From Gibbula magus (lineage: Eukaryota > Mollusca > Gastropoda > Trochida > Trochidae): a DNA stretch of 64,000 bases. Where the stretch lies: the NCBI GenBank assembly GCA_936450465.1, contig OW388305.1, positions 41,802,687 through 41,866,686 on the forward strand. The letters are read 5' to 3'. Position numbers and translations under genes: made by a program. Shown here one piece after another: positions 12,016 to 23,424 of the stretch (positions are counted from its first letter, which is position 1; every line of letters starts with the position of its first letter). Below the pieces are notes generated by a model. It was not told where the DNA came from. It saw only the letters and a list, made by a program, of their open reading frames with translations, and ran no database searches.

Positions 12016-13324
12016 TGGCCATCTGGACTGATCATGCTTCAACTATAGTTAATTCTGAAGTATTCCCTTTGTTAACAAGTCATTCCTGTAGCCTGGCCAC
12101 TCACAATGGTTTGGCACTTATTTATTCAGCAGCAAGAGCGTTTTTTTAAAAGTATGAGAAACACTAACTATAAATATATCCGGCTATGGAGAATGTGGAA
12201 AAGTTACTTGTTGCATGTAACACATTTATGCCATCATAAGTATAACTACCGATATAAGAGCTATAAACCGTAGCATGTGGGTCTCATAGGTGAAATTTGA
12301 TAGAAATAGGTGCTCACTGGCATATCAATATGTGGGATATTAATGTGGCAGGAGATGAATTAAACAGTATGCTGCATACCAAGATGAATATGCCTTCCTG
12401 ACATATCAACATGTGGGATATTAGTGTGGTATTCTCTTAGGAGGAAATAGTATATATGATATACAGTTTATTGCATACCTGCACATGCTGTAACGGCCAG
12501 GTATTCTCATTGGAGCAAATGTTTGATATGTTGTTTATTGCATTCCAAAAGGGTGGGGGATTGATAGGGATATATACATTATTTTTTGGGATAAGACATA
12601 AAATATTTGTCAGATGGTTACCGTTAAGGTAAAAACATGGCTCCGAGGTATTGTACTCTTAGAAAAATTTAAACGGAGGGATAAAAAGTTATTATCCCAA
12701 CCTTGATGAAGATTGAGGAGAAGTGTTTTCTCCAATTTATAAACCGTCAAATGTCAAAATTTACATTTTATCATTTTCTGTTCCTTAATCCTGCGTTATG
12801 CAGACTAGCGTTTTATTGAGGCAGAGAAGGTATGACTATAAGTAGAGAAAATCAGACTTGCTTTTTCAGCTTCTTCAGTAGCGCTGAGGTAGTGTCTGGT
12901 TTTAAGAGCGAAGACTTTTAAGTCTTATTCCCGCTAAATATCTTTTATACTTTTCGATAATAATTGTTGTGAATAAATTAAATTTCGTTCAAGTCTGACA
13001 AATTACTATATAAGTCTCCTTTATTTTCAAGAATAAACCTCCTCCCAAATTTTATTTTCAAAATTAAAGGTCATTCAGGGTTATTCTCAAAAGAAACAAC
13101 TCCTAAGGCGTTATTCCAAGAAAAGAAATCACCATCAAAACAATAGATGAATGCAACCTAGACTTATAATGGTGTATCGAGGTGGGATGTAGAGGTGACT
13201 ATTGACCCACAATAGAATATTCCGACAGCGATAGTCTATTGTGACCTACTATTGCGATAGATTATCAATAAACAAAATAAAAAAGATGCAATAATAAACA
13301 TTTTTTTATCGTGTTTACTTCCAA
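12016..13324. other. non-coding stretch
   Basis: No gene or well-bounded repeat. Diverged words recur here and at about 14037-14080 (GGAGGAAATAGTATATATGATATA), so an old duplicated segment is likely. Confidence 0.4.
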
Positions 13325-13647
13325 GTGAGGTGAGGTGAGGTGAGTTAGGGTTTAACGCCGATTTCAAGAGTTTTTAACTTATATCGCTGCTGCTAGTATT
13401 ATGGCAGGGAGAAAGCCCGCAACGCCATATGGCTATGCATTGCGGTGAAACCTGCGAGCATCGGCTGGAACTAGCGAACCATGGGTAGTACTACGCTGAA
13501 ATTCAGTGTAGCATTGCACCCAAACCTTACTGCGTGTAGAACAGTTCTCTACTGCAGACAAAGTTGCCGTGCCCCTGGCGGAATTCGAACCCCGGAACTC
13601 TTGATCCGAAGCCGAACGCGCTAACCACTGTGCTATCCCGCCCCCCT
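13325..13647 (-). mobile_element. full-length tRNA-headed SINE, minus strand
   Basis: The best preserved SINE copy. Read on the minus strand, it begins GGGGGGCGGGATAGCACAGT and carries a tRNA-like region with GTGGTTAGCGCG (A-box-like) and GGGGTTCGAATTCC (B-box-like). The body follows with GAACTGTTCTACACGCAGTA, TTCGCTAGTTCCAGCCGATG and CTCCCTGCCATAATACTAGC, and then a short CTCACCT tail. It serves as reference for the other copies. Confidence 0.88.
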
Positions 13648-16600
13648 CTCTACTTTGAAATGATTTCTTCCAAAGTTACAGAACTGGTCGCTATAGCAAC
13701 AAGAAGTATAACTCTTGCATCTTCCTGTCTCTATCTTTAGCTCTCTGATATGTTTGAAGTGTTTGAGCATTTTACAAATCCAAATTCGCATTTGTGTGTG
13801 AATTTTAATCTTAGATTCAACTGAATTTATTTAATCGAAACTATCGATAGTAAGCTTGCTATGATTGTTTTAAAAATTTGATAAATTCGGCCCAACAACT
13901 ATCACAATTAGTCAAGGGTTTGATGCTTTGTTACATCGATCCCTAGTGGAATGTTGGTAAGAAATCTTTGCTTGAGGGAATTTCTGATACGTTATCTTTT
14001 ATTGCCTACCACGCTGTCATAAATTCTTGCACTATCCTCTGAGGAGGAAATAGTATATATGATATATAGTCTATTGCATAATGAAATATTGAATAAGGGT
14101 CTGTTATTTCTATGGGAGAAAAATAATCCTTTCATTTATCGTATGCCAAAAAGGTTGACATCGATTTATGGTTAATATTGATTACAAAATGTTTATAAAC
14201 GTAACATCCTTTAAAAGGAATCTGATTGCAAGATAATGTGTGTTGTTTTAACACTTTCTCATTCTAAATTGGTAAATTTTCTAATTTTTAAAAGCGTTTT
14301 ATTCCTTTCCTTTGAATTTTGCGACTTTGAACTGGCATTTCTGACAATTGTCCAATTTGGCTTCCATCTTGATTAAAACAAATTCACCGGACAGCTATAC
14401 ACAGAGGGTAAAAAGAAACAATACCAAATTTTCAACAGTCAAACACCAAATATTTTTGTCGGATAATGTCTATTTTGAGTGTCTGTGATGAGGATATATC
14501 TTGTAAAAAGATCTAAAAAATTTAGAGAATATAGAATATGGTATTTAATACTTTATATTTATTCAAACATACATGGACTGCTGAAATCACTATATCAAAT
14601 GGTTTTATGGATGTAACGGTTGATATTTAAGATGAAATTTTACGAAATACTGTCCAAGTTGTTGTCAGCATAATATATCTTCTTGGACTTAAAATCGATG
14701 ACGCATCTTTGTTGTAGGATGTCACAAAACAAACCAGAAGACCTTTCACTCTCATATCTCATATCATATCCTGGTTAAGATTCGAAGATGAAAACGATGA
14801 AAGCCGTGTTTTTCAGAAAATGAACAGATGATGTTTCAAAATTTTCAAATTATGTTTAGTTGGCTGTAAGAGAAATGGTGTAAATATGTTTTAGTTTTAT
14901 CTATCCCTCGTGGATAAAAATATCTTCTTTTTTGTTCGTAACGTTTCTTTTGCCCCTGGGTGTAATCCAATAATAAAGTACATTTTTTTCCGAAGAATGG
15001 TAATATGACAGTTTTATTTCTTTATCTCCGGTTTAGCTGCCTGTGATGAGAATCTAAACCAGACAGATAATAGTAATTCTAACTTAAAAACAAGAAATCA
15101 TAGATAAACGTTTACACAAGGTGACATGGACAATTGTATGATCATTCTCCGAATTGGAATAATGTGACAGCGTAATTTTCACTTCAAGTCAAACAAATGG
15201 ATTTGTCTATGAATAATAAATGATTATGGGCTAAGATCTAAAAAATATTGAGAGTAATTTTCCAAACAAACAGAATTATTTAGCCTATTAGTTTCATGTT
15301 CATTCCTAAAGCTGATTTGGTGTGTTTCAAGCACTTTGCAAACCAAAAACATTTTCTTTACGGTTATTTAATTGATCCTTATTTTTTCCCATTAGAATAA
15401 TTGAATATTGTCTCGCTAAACAGATAATTCTAACATCATATCAAATTTTCCTATCAAAAAGAACACATTTGAATTCTACATCTTAACAGACCAATAAATC
15501 TCATTTATTCAGAATATTCTTTCTAAAAAAATAAATCACCATGACACTTTGAATGTCCACTTCATTTCCAACTATGTCCTGACCAGACATATTCAACAGT
15601 CACATCGGTTAATTCCTCAAAAGAAATATTCAACAGAACAGTTGATTTCAATGGTCTACACAAGAAAATCTCATTCAATTGTCAGCTACTCTTTCAAAAG
15701 TTTCACAAACAAGTTATTCCCCAAAGAGAATTATTCAACATGGCAGTTTGATATCCACTCGAGGTCTGTCTAATATCCTTTGCTCGTACATCTAACACAG
15801 CTCCAGACAGATAATTCCTTCGTGGAGGAACATCGTTTCCCAAAATTGGCATTTCATGTTCTATCAATTCTGTACGTTCAGAGACCTCAATCTGGCACTA
15901 TATTGAGATTGTTAATGTCGCCAGAGAAGGTTAATGGCGACATCTTGGTGTTAAAGAGGATGCAATCCAACTTGATGGAGACTTACAAGAAAACCGTTGG
16001 CGCCGCCAGATGAAGAATCTTTAATGACAGGTTTTTCAGATTCAGGCTTATCGTCTGCTTCTAAGAATCGCTTTCTGACTTGATGACAGCTTTTTGGGGA
16101 ACATTTTTCCAAGAGAATTGGTTTTAGATCTCAAGGAATGTCTTTTTTAGAGTAGGATGAGAATTGAAAGTTCTAAGGAGTGTTCTTGTAATTGTAATAG
16201 GTCTGTGAGAAATGGAAAATGACGTAAAATGGTTAGAAGTTTACCTTGCTCAAGAAAGCAAAGTGCAAATTCATCTGTTTGGGTTTATTTGTTATTTGAA
16301 TGGGTCTGTTTCACTGTAATCTCAACAATGAGGTTTAAACTTGGGAAGATGCCCCTTGTAGGTTTAAACATGTTGAGTACTGCAGGGAAGTGGTCTAATG
16401 GTTGGAAATTAGTTTTCAAGGAGAATCATATGTGCACTGTTCTTATTTTGTGATAATTGCATATGAGGGACTCTGCTTAAGAACTGTATATACATTATTT
16501 CCGATTAAAACATCTGGCTTTCTTCAGCACCAATTACTCCCTGGGTTTGATTCAGGTCTTAGTTGTATTCATGGAATTACTGTATGTCTAATAGATTTCT

Positions 16601-16712
16601 TCATTTTAGTTTTTAGTCCTGACTAGCTTTGCCTTTTATTTGATATAATAGTCTGTACAACATACTAGATAATCTTATGATGTTATTAAAAATTTTCTCT
16701 CTTATCTTCCAG
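13648..16712. other. intronic stretch upstream of the first visible KCNAB exon
   Basis: No convincing exon was found. Plus-strand open frames at 15549-15773, 15780-16013, 16229-16453 and 16402-16626 resemble no known protein and lack good splice bounds. The KCNAB segment expected just before 16713 (a YRNLGKSGLRVSCLGL-like stretch) was sought and not seen, so that exon is probably upstream of the window. Confidence 0.4.
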
Positions 16713-16750
16713 GAACTTGGGTGACATTTGGTGGCCAGGTTTCAGAAGAG
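16713..16750 (+). CDS. KCNAB: KCNAB exon A (potassium channel beta subunit, GTWVTFGG segment)
   Basis: Kv beta subunits bind the cytoplasmic face of Shaker-type potassium channels and have an NADPH-binding aldo-keto reductase barrel. The acceptor is TCTTCCAG, followed by 38 bases (two finishing a Gly codon, then 12 codons) reading (G)TWVTFGGQVSEE, and a GAG/GTAAGA donor. In known Kv beta proteins GLGTWVTFGGQ forms the first strand/loop of the core; the Trp lines the cofactor pocket. It ends in phase 0, matching 26754. The preceding exon must end in one base of a Gly codon and was not found in this window. Confidence 0.93.
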
Positions 16751-17100
16751 GTAAGAAAGTTGCCAAAATAAAAACTTTCTTTTGGTTAAATTAAATAGTG
16801 CCATTCCATTTTGAAGGGACAATTTACAGGAATCATAAGTTCCAAAAGATCTGTCCCTCCCTGGATAATCCCAGAACAACGAAGGGTGAAAGAAACAAAC
16901 TGATAATACAACTTAGGAGAGGAGGCCTGGGGGACCCTGGAATATTTAGGGGGGTGGACATTTGCTGGAAACGTGTGAGGGACCAGGGCATCTGTAAAAT
17001 TTCCATTATAATGTAAACCCTTGAACCCAAACTCATCCGCCACTGGACAGACATTATTTGCAATACATATACATTCTTCATTATAAGCAGCAGTGGAGGA

Positions 17101-17152
17101 AACAAAGGGGTCCCCCTCCCCCCTTTCTCCCCCCCCCCCCCCCTTTTTCCCA
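17101..17152 (+). repeat. C-rich low-complexity tract
   Basis: Runs of C, including a 15-base poly-C, separated by a few T. Minus-strand G runs in the local open frames come only from this tract. Confidence 0.8.
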
Positions 17153-17545
17153 GAGATAAAGAGGGTGCACATGGACCATACAATACCCTAAGTGTCATTC
17201 TGCATCATTCCACACAATGGACAAGATTGTCACTCCCCACCCCCTCCCCCTGCCGAGACCGAAAAAAAAGTGCACCCCATTCTCAAAAAACTGTATCCGC
17301 CCGAGGAGTAACAATATATCTATTCTCTTAAACTGCATTTATTCTTACACAGCTGTACCAGTAAAGGATGTATGCAAATGACGTTCGCTTCCACACAATG
17401 GTTGCTTGGTCATCATATCTTCAGTGAGCAGCTTGTTCCGTGTATCAGGGAAACTTTAGACGTATTGGACCAGAAGCATAATGGCCTTTTATCTGGAATT
17501 ATCTTAAAATGAAAGAAAAGCTTTATTACAAGAAACAATTTCAGT

Positions 17546-18005
17546 TACCGTATTTCCTCTAATAAGCGCCTGAGCACTTATAATTTCAGCACCCCTTGAC
17601 CCCCGGCGATTATTAGAGGCCTCGCGCTTTTTTAAGAACCTGTGCTTGTTTCTTTAATAGAATATTGAAGTTAACTAACAAGCATTAATCTAATGGTTTA
17701 GACCCAGCACTAATTGGAGGCCCAGCGCTTATTGGAGGCCAGTGGAAGATTGAAAACGTACTCGGGTTGAAAACATACCCAGCGGCTACTTTTTAACGTT
17801 GCATAATGACCCGGGGCCACTTTTCAACGCCTTGGGTCTTTTGTCAACGTTGAATAATTACACAGTCGGGTATTTATTCAATGTTGAAAAAATGCCAGAG
17901 GTGTTGAAAAGTGACCCCGGGTCATAATTCAACGTTAAAAAAGTACCCGCCAGGTATGTTTTCAACCAGGGTACGTTTTCAATCTTACACCGGCGCTTAT
18001 TTTCT
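17546..18005. mobile_element. inverted-repeat element with TACCGTATTTCCTCTAATAA end
   Basis: The left end TACCGTATTTCCTCTAATAA is followed by GCGCC and by GGAGGCCCAGCGCTTATTGG words in direct and inverted orientation; a decayed partner (GGCGCTTATTTTCTC) lies at about 17991-18005. The same terminus is at 53069-53635. It carries an inserted foldback at 17738-17994. No transposase frame. Elements with this end are probably non-autonomous DNA transposons, by analogy only. Confidence 0.6.
17738..17994. mobile_element. 257-bp foldback, GCCGGTGTAAGATTG-ended family, copy 1
   Basis: The left arm has GATTGAAAACGTACTCGGGT, TTTTTAACGTTG and CACTTTTCAACG; the right arm carries their inverse, ending GGGTACGTTTTCAATCTTAC and ACCGGC. 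The arms pair along almost the whole length, giving one long imperfect hairpin. Copy 2 is at 48811-49066 with the same termini. Confidence 0.85.
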
Positions 18006-18714
18006 CAACTCATGAAGAAGCCTAGCTAGGCCAGAATCTCCCCCCTTGTGAATAAAATCAGGTCATTTAGACTTTGGCCTAGGGGGGAACTTTGGCCTGG
18101 GCCAAACCTTCCCCAGGGTAAAAGTATCCTAGGACAAACCTGACCGGGGGAAGAAATGGCCTGCTACACTGGTGCTAGTATTACTGGTATGGGTATTAGA
18201 AGAAATATGGTGTTCATACTTCATGCTATACATAGTCCTGCCCCATGACTGTGTTAACAAAATAAGAGCCCTTAAGACAGTCTAGGTCCTTATTAGGCAA
18301 GTCTAGATAAACTGGTAGAGAAATTATTACATTTCATAGACTAAATTTTAGGCACCACAAATACTTGCAACTGTTCTTTTCTGGATTGATCCTAGGCATC
18401 TGAAAAATATTTTTTTATTCATTAAAAAATATTTGAATAAACATTGGAAAGAAGACTCAGAATAAGGGGAATTTCAGGCCAAAATCTAGACTTGCTTTTC
18501 AAAAGGGTATCATACTTCTGGTGAAGTTAAAGTAAAAAAAATTAAAATACAGTTTATAAGCCAGATGTGTTCTTTACATGCGTCAATTGTTAAAGGCGCT
18601 GTAGCCTATTTTTTGCAAGTTATGTTTTATCAAACTTTGACACTGAAGTCGAATAATATAATATTATCTCATTATCTCTTTTACATCTTAAAAGATAAAT
18701 TTAGAACCCTCTCT

Positions 18715-19064
18715 TTAAAGGGATAGTAGCATGTTTTTTCGCTCAAATAAGTTGATGAAATGTATTTGAAAAATAATTTCACCAATAGTAAAACATCCTT
18801 CTATCTTCAGAAAATAAAGTTTAAAATGAGTGTACATGTTTCGGTAAAGCCATGGGAATCGTTTTTGTAATACAAAATAATAATATAATAAATTGTGTTC
18901 ACAATAAAATGGCCGCCATGCAATTTTTGCTTTATACCACTACAGATAATTGTTTTGTGTAATAAGATGTTTTACCCTCTAAACTTTAAATGACACAAAC
19001 TATCATTATAAACGGGAAATTTAAAAAATTAAATTTTGCAAAAAATGTGCTACTGTCCCTTTAA
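18715..19064. mobile_element. MITE, TTAAAGGGRCAGTAGCAC family, copy 1
   Basis: Terminal inverted repeats: left TTAAAGGGATAGTAGCATG, right TGTGCTACTGTCCCTTTAA. The interior, about 310 bp, contains AAAATGGCCGCCATGCAATT. Two further copies share ends and interior (33129-33479 and 59512-59855). No open frame, so non-autonomous. Confidence 0.9.
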
Positions 19065-19536
19065 TATGAGAGAAGGTTGGCGCTGGTTAGACCAACAAGT
19101 AGCAAGTCCATTATCTCTGTACATACACATAGCGTGACAGAGTGTCCAGTACTAATCTGATAATGAGGGGACAATTTGGCAATCTGCGATATCTTCTACC
19201 GTCTGACGTGATTAGTTGTTTGGGATCGATACACAGTGTCGGATAATGTTATGTTCCTGGGTCAATCAGTAGTGGCATATCTGGAGGAAGAGATACTTAG
19301 AAGGAAATATGTTACAATCTGTCCAAATAGTTTTGCATTTTTTTAAATATATCCTGAAATAGAAAAGTATAGGAATCGATATACTTGGTAAGATTATGTT
19401 ATGATCCTTGGTTAATCAGTAGAACGTTGAGGCATATCTGTAGGAAACAATTCCAAAAGTCGGAAAAATTTTTTTATTTGGTTTACAGATTTTCTTATCT
19501 CCTTTTGACACATTTTAAAATAAAAATGCTATTCAG

Positions 19537-19765
19537 GGTTCCGTTCCATAACAGCAAGCGCTTATAATCGCTCATTGATTGCTCAATGTAGCCCTCAATG
19601 TAGCCCTCAATGTAGCGCATTCTCTCCTGAACGACACGGTGCGATTCCTCAAGGTTTGCTTGCCTTGCTACATAGCGCTTCATTGAGCAATCGCGTTCAA
19701 GAGAGGTTAAAAAGTAATCGCTCATTGAGCGATGACTTTGAAACCTCTCTTGAACATGGCCCAGA
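19537..19765. repeat. internally repetitive inverted-repeat segment
   Basis: Contains three direct CAATGTAGCCCT words, and the word ATCGCTCATTGA both directly (19567, 19718) and in inverted form (TGAGCAATCGCG). Two GAACGACACGG / TTCAAGAGAGG words are also inverted. Probably a decayed foldback element; the exact ends are not clear. Confidence 0.55.
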
Positions 19766-20180
19766 ATTCCTCCCAATAAAATATGTTATCAAAATTTTCA
19801 ATCCAAATTAAAACTGTCCCATTTCTGAAGAACTAAAAAAAACTTGTCTTATATTGTTATATAATTCCAAGCCTGTTCTGCTTATAATATACCTGAGCAT
19901 AAGAGCAAAGGTGCTTTTTTTGCTTTTGTTTGCCTCCTGCCTTTAATATAATACATTTTGCCCCCCAAAATCCATAAAGTTATTGATAATGCCTGCCAGG
20001 AATGTTTGACAATCAGTCAAAGTAATATTGTGGTGGGACATATGTCCTAAATGTAGCCTAAAAAGCAAATGGAACTATCGGTCAAGTTTGCAATCTGTAA
20101 TATATCTCACTATGATGTGATATTAGCTGATAGTGGATTGAGACAAGGTGGGAGATTCTGTCCATCTTATCCAAAAACCT

Positions 20181-20633
20181 TATAATTTCAACTGTTTGAG
20201 GGGCATTCTAGGAGTCAACTTCCAAACGCAAGGCATAACTCTTGCCAGTCTGCATTACTGGCTGATTTAACCCTTGCGGTATTTCCCTCGCTTTCTTGTG
20301 TCGAGGCAGTGAATCGCTGCACTGGAAATGCATAGCGGGCCTGGATTTCTAAACACAGATTTCTTAAGGAAATACTGCAAGGCCTAAATCAGCCAGTAAT
20401 GGAGACTGGCAAGAGTTATGCCTTGCATTGGGAAGTTGTCTAGGAGTTGGTGTGATGAAGAAGGCAAAGATTTATGGATGATCAACTTCTTTATTAACAA
20501 TAGCGACGTTTCGGTATAGATCCTTATACTGTTTTCAAGCATTAAACGGTATAAGGATCTATACCAAAACATTGCTATTGTTAATAAAGAAGTTGATCGT
20601 CCATAAGTCTTTGCCTTCTTCTTACAATTTCAA
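20181..20633. mobile_element. foldback element, copy 1, interrupted by a second foldback
   Basis: The element proper is about 20192-20622, less the insertion at 20216-20438. It begins ACTGTTTGAGGGGCATTCTA. Its foldback part has GAAGAAGGCAAAGATTTATG and ATCAACTTCTTTATTAAC, mirrored on the right (GTTAATAAAGAAGTTGAT, CTTTGCCTTCTTC). Flanks TATAATTTCAA (20181-20191) and TACAATTTCAA (20623-20633) look like an 11-base target duplication with one change. A shorter relative is at 52613-52726. Confidence 0.8.
20216..20438. mobile_element. long-TIR element inserted in a foldback, 9-base target duplication
   Basis: The 223-bp element starts CAACTTCCAAACGCAAGGCA and ends in the near-perfect inverse (TGCCTTGCATTGGGAAGTTG); the arms match for more than 50 bp with about four differences. 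TCTAGGAGT stands immediately outside at both 20207-20215 and 20439-20447, a 9-base target-site duplication inside the host element. Long arms with 9-base duplications are typical of Mutator-like (MULE) elements, so a non-autonomous MULE is the likeliest class, by inference. Confidence 0.85.
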
Positions 20634-20731
20634 GTCATGTTCTGTTGTTGAAGTAGTTGGTACTGAATGAATAATTATTGTTAACTGGAGAAAATGTGGA
20701 TATACAGTAATAACTAGTGTTGTGGTGTAAA

Positions 20732-20798
20732 TGAGGTGAGGTGAGTTAGGGTTTAACGCCGCTTTTAAGAGTATTTCACTAATATCGCGGCTAATAAA
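20732..20798 (-). mobile_element. SINE 3' fragment, minus strand
   Basis: The tail end of the SINE (GAGGTGAGGTGAGTTAGGGT, then TTTAACGCCGC and ATTTCACTAATATCGC) is present and breaks off within the body. Confidence 0.75.
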
Positions 20799-21310
20799 GT
20801 ATAAAGCAACCATGTCGTTATTTTCAACTTAACAAAGTCTTCATGTTAGTATTTTATGACGACAGCTGATTATAAAATCTTGATCGAATGCTGACAGTTG
20901 TCATTCTCTTATTCCACAATCAATTTTTTCAGATTTAATACCTCTAACATCTTGTTCAGAAACCTTTTTGTCACTTGAAATTGATTTTAACTCAAATAAA
21001 ATTCCCTGGCGTCATCAAAATGAATATATTCATCAGAAGAAGTAATGACTTTGATCTGCGTCAATTTGTCAACTCGAATCCCGCCATTGTAATAATCTCT
21101 TTGAAATTGCTTTCAAAATGACATGCCGTATCGTAAGGATCTGAAGTCTTGTCATTTTGATAAGAAGAGGATACCACAAACTGTCTGTCAATGGCATGCG
21201 AGATCTCTTCACTTGATGATGGCCGCTGGTGATAAGGATCGACATGTCAAAACCTGATTTTATGATCTCCAGGATAACTTTCTATCATAACTTGATATAT
21301 AAATATACTG

Positions 21311-21820
21311 CCGGCTAAAAGAAACGCCCACTAGATGTATTTCCAGAGATTGTAAAAACTGTTATGAACAGTTTAGGAATATTATAACATAATGAAGTTG
21401 CACCATTTCTGCATTATATATTTGAATTTCAGAAGTTCATGTCACGAAAGAATGACGATTGTTGAAATGAGAAAATAATAGTTCAGTTTTCGATCAGTGC
21501 TTGATCAGAAAAAAAACATTTTAAAAATATTTTCATACAACCACGAGCAACAATACAGGCACGCATTCGCGTTAAAGTGGTGATGATGCTGCCTGTGTAC
21601 GTGGTTAAGGTGTGCAAGTGAATCAAGCGAAAATAGCAGTCTTCATTAAGCGTGGTTTTCATGAATGTTATTGACTCGAATCACAGTTTTCCACGATTTT
21701 AATGGACTTTCATATTAGTTATTGCTTCAGCATAACGTGGAGACCACCATTAATTATATTTAAGAAATTATTGCATCTTTCATTTTAAGGAACATAAAGT
21801 AGGCGTTTCTTTTGGTCGGG
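21311..21820. mobile_element. MITE with CCGGCTAAAAGAAACGCC ends
   Basis: Left CCGGCTAAAAGAAACGCC is mirrored by GGCGTTTCTTTTGGTCGG at the right end, about 510 bp apart. No open frame. Only one copy in the window. Confidence 0.7.
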
Positions 21821-22045
21821 ATCGAGTATACATGAGTACAATTTAATCCATGGTGATGACGTCACTCTATTGTGTTAACAGTGGATTATTTTTAAGAATC
21901 TTCTGGTCATTGACTAATCCAGTCAGGAGGGGTGTCAGGTTTTGACATTTTCGTAATGGCTCACAAAGTAATTTGTTCAAGAATTATGTATTTTGTCTTA
22001 GTATATCTGATTAGAATCTTAAAATATCTGATTATTTCTGATTCG

Positions 22046-22108
22046 GGAATCGAACATGTAACCCTTCGTCTGTTACGCAGCGCCCTAACCTATTAGACTA
22101 CCAGGCCT
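22046..22108 (-). repeat. tRNA-like fragment (SINE head type), minus strand
   Basis: On the minus strand, GCCTGGTAGTCTAATAGGTT resembles a tRNA D-arm/A-box and TACATGTTCGATTCCCG a T-arm/B-box. The stems do not fold into a good tRNA and no acceptor stem was seen, so it is read as a tRNA-derived SINE remnant, not a working gene. Confidence 0.4.
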
Positions 22109-22408
22109 GCTGGTAATCATTTGATTGTTTGTCAGTAAGATCCCTGCGTTCTAAACAAGACTGGTAAAGTGTGAAACGCATGGGGATCGTGCTGAAACAC
22201 ATGAAATGCAGGAGTTCGGCTGTCAGTCAAATCGCTTTGTGTGGAAGATTTGCGCCATGCATGTGCATGGAAGAATCCATTTCATAATGGTCGAAGCTAC
22301 GTGTACCATATCCGATGAATGGGCACCGAAATTACATAATTGAAATATATTGTCTACAATGCTAGATAATCACATATGTATGTTTCGTAACGTCATACAA
22401 CGATTAAG

Positions 22409-22515
22409 ATGGAGAATGCATTCAGAGCCGTGGATTCGTTAAAAATAATCAACGAGCCCCGAAGGGGCGAGTTGATTATTTTTAACGAATCCACGGCTCT
22501 GAATGCATTCTCCAT
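22409..22515. repeat. perfect palindrome, 45-bp arms
   Basis: The arms 22409-22453 and 22471-22515 are exact inverse copies over all 45 bases (starting ATGGAGAATGCATTCAGAGC). They are separated by 17 bases that contain a smaller hairpin, GCCCCGAAGGGGC. Lack of any mismatch suggests a very recent insertion or ongoing correction between arms. Confidence 0.95.
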
Positions 22516-22661
22516 TACATAATGGCCACTGGTGATAAGGACATGCCCAAAATTGATTTTATGATCTCTAGGATAACTCTTGATCAAAACTTGATATACA
22601 TGAGTACAATAAAAGAGATTTCATTTTTTCATTGTATTTAACTTCTTTGATTCTTTTTCTA

Positions 22662-23424
22662 ATGCCCCTATTTCACTACGACCCGAATTGCCACGAATCG
22701 CCACGAATTGGAAAATTTGCACTTTCGTGAACATTCGTAGATAATTCGTAATTGATTCGTGATATTCGTCAATGATTCCTAGTTGATTCGGCAACATTCT
22801 TGTAATTCGTGGCATTCGTGGACAATTTTTTGTTTGTCAAAAGATTTTCACGAATCATCTACGAATTTCAGATTCGTAGTTGATTCGTAAACTGTTCGTA
22901 TTTAATTAGGGACGTTCGTAACAACTTCGTAAACAATTCTTGGAAATTCGTGGTTGATAATTTTGATGTTCTCATCCCGAATTAACCCCGAAGCATTTAC
23001 GAATTGTCTACGAAGAGCTAATTCAATTTGATGTTGATATTGAAGTTCAAATTCGAGTGCCAGAGCAACACGTGCTCTCCATTGCGCCTCCATAATGGTT
23101 TGATGACTTGCAATCGCCGAATAGTCATGAACTATCGTAAACTATTCGTTCTTGATTCGTGACATCGTATCTTATTCGTGGAAATTCGTAGTACATTCGT
23201 GACTGTGTCTTAATCATTTCTTACAATTCGTAGACAATTCGTAAAGAATTCGTACATGTTTCGTAGGTTTTTAGCATGAAAAGCTACGAATGTTCGTAAA
23301 CATTTCGTACAAGTGTAAATGCTGTTTACGAATTTTGCCGAATGCTCACGAATATTCACGAATTTATGCAGCCGCCTATTCGCAGTGATTCGTGGCAATT
23401 CGGGTCTTAGTGAAATAGGGGCAT
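22662..23424. mobile_element. approximately 760-bp element packed with TTCGT words
   Basis: The ends are inverse over about 38 bp with one mismatch (ATGCCCCTATTTCACTA, then GACCCGAATTGCCACGAAT). Between them, TTCGT occurs about 25 times, mostly as ATTCGTRG/ATTCGTAA, and ACGAA about 10 times. Short minus-strand frames are chance products. I recognise no named family; it behaves as a non-autonomous inverted-repeat element. Confidence 0.85.

Noticed and set aside
10935..12149. 404- and 368-codon Ser/Pro/Leu frames
   Set aside because: Two overlapping frames are open at once because the CTCACC/CTCCT array lacks stops; they come from a SINE tail expansion.
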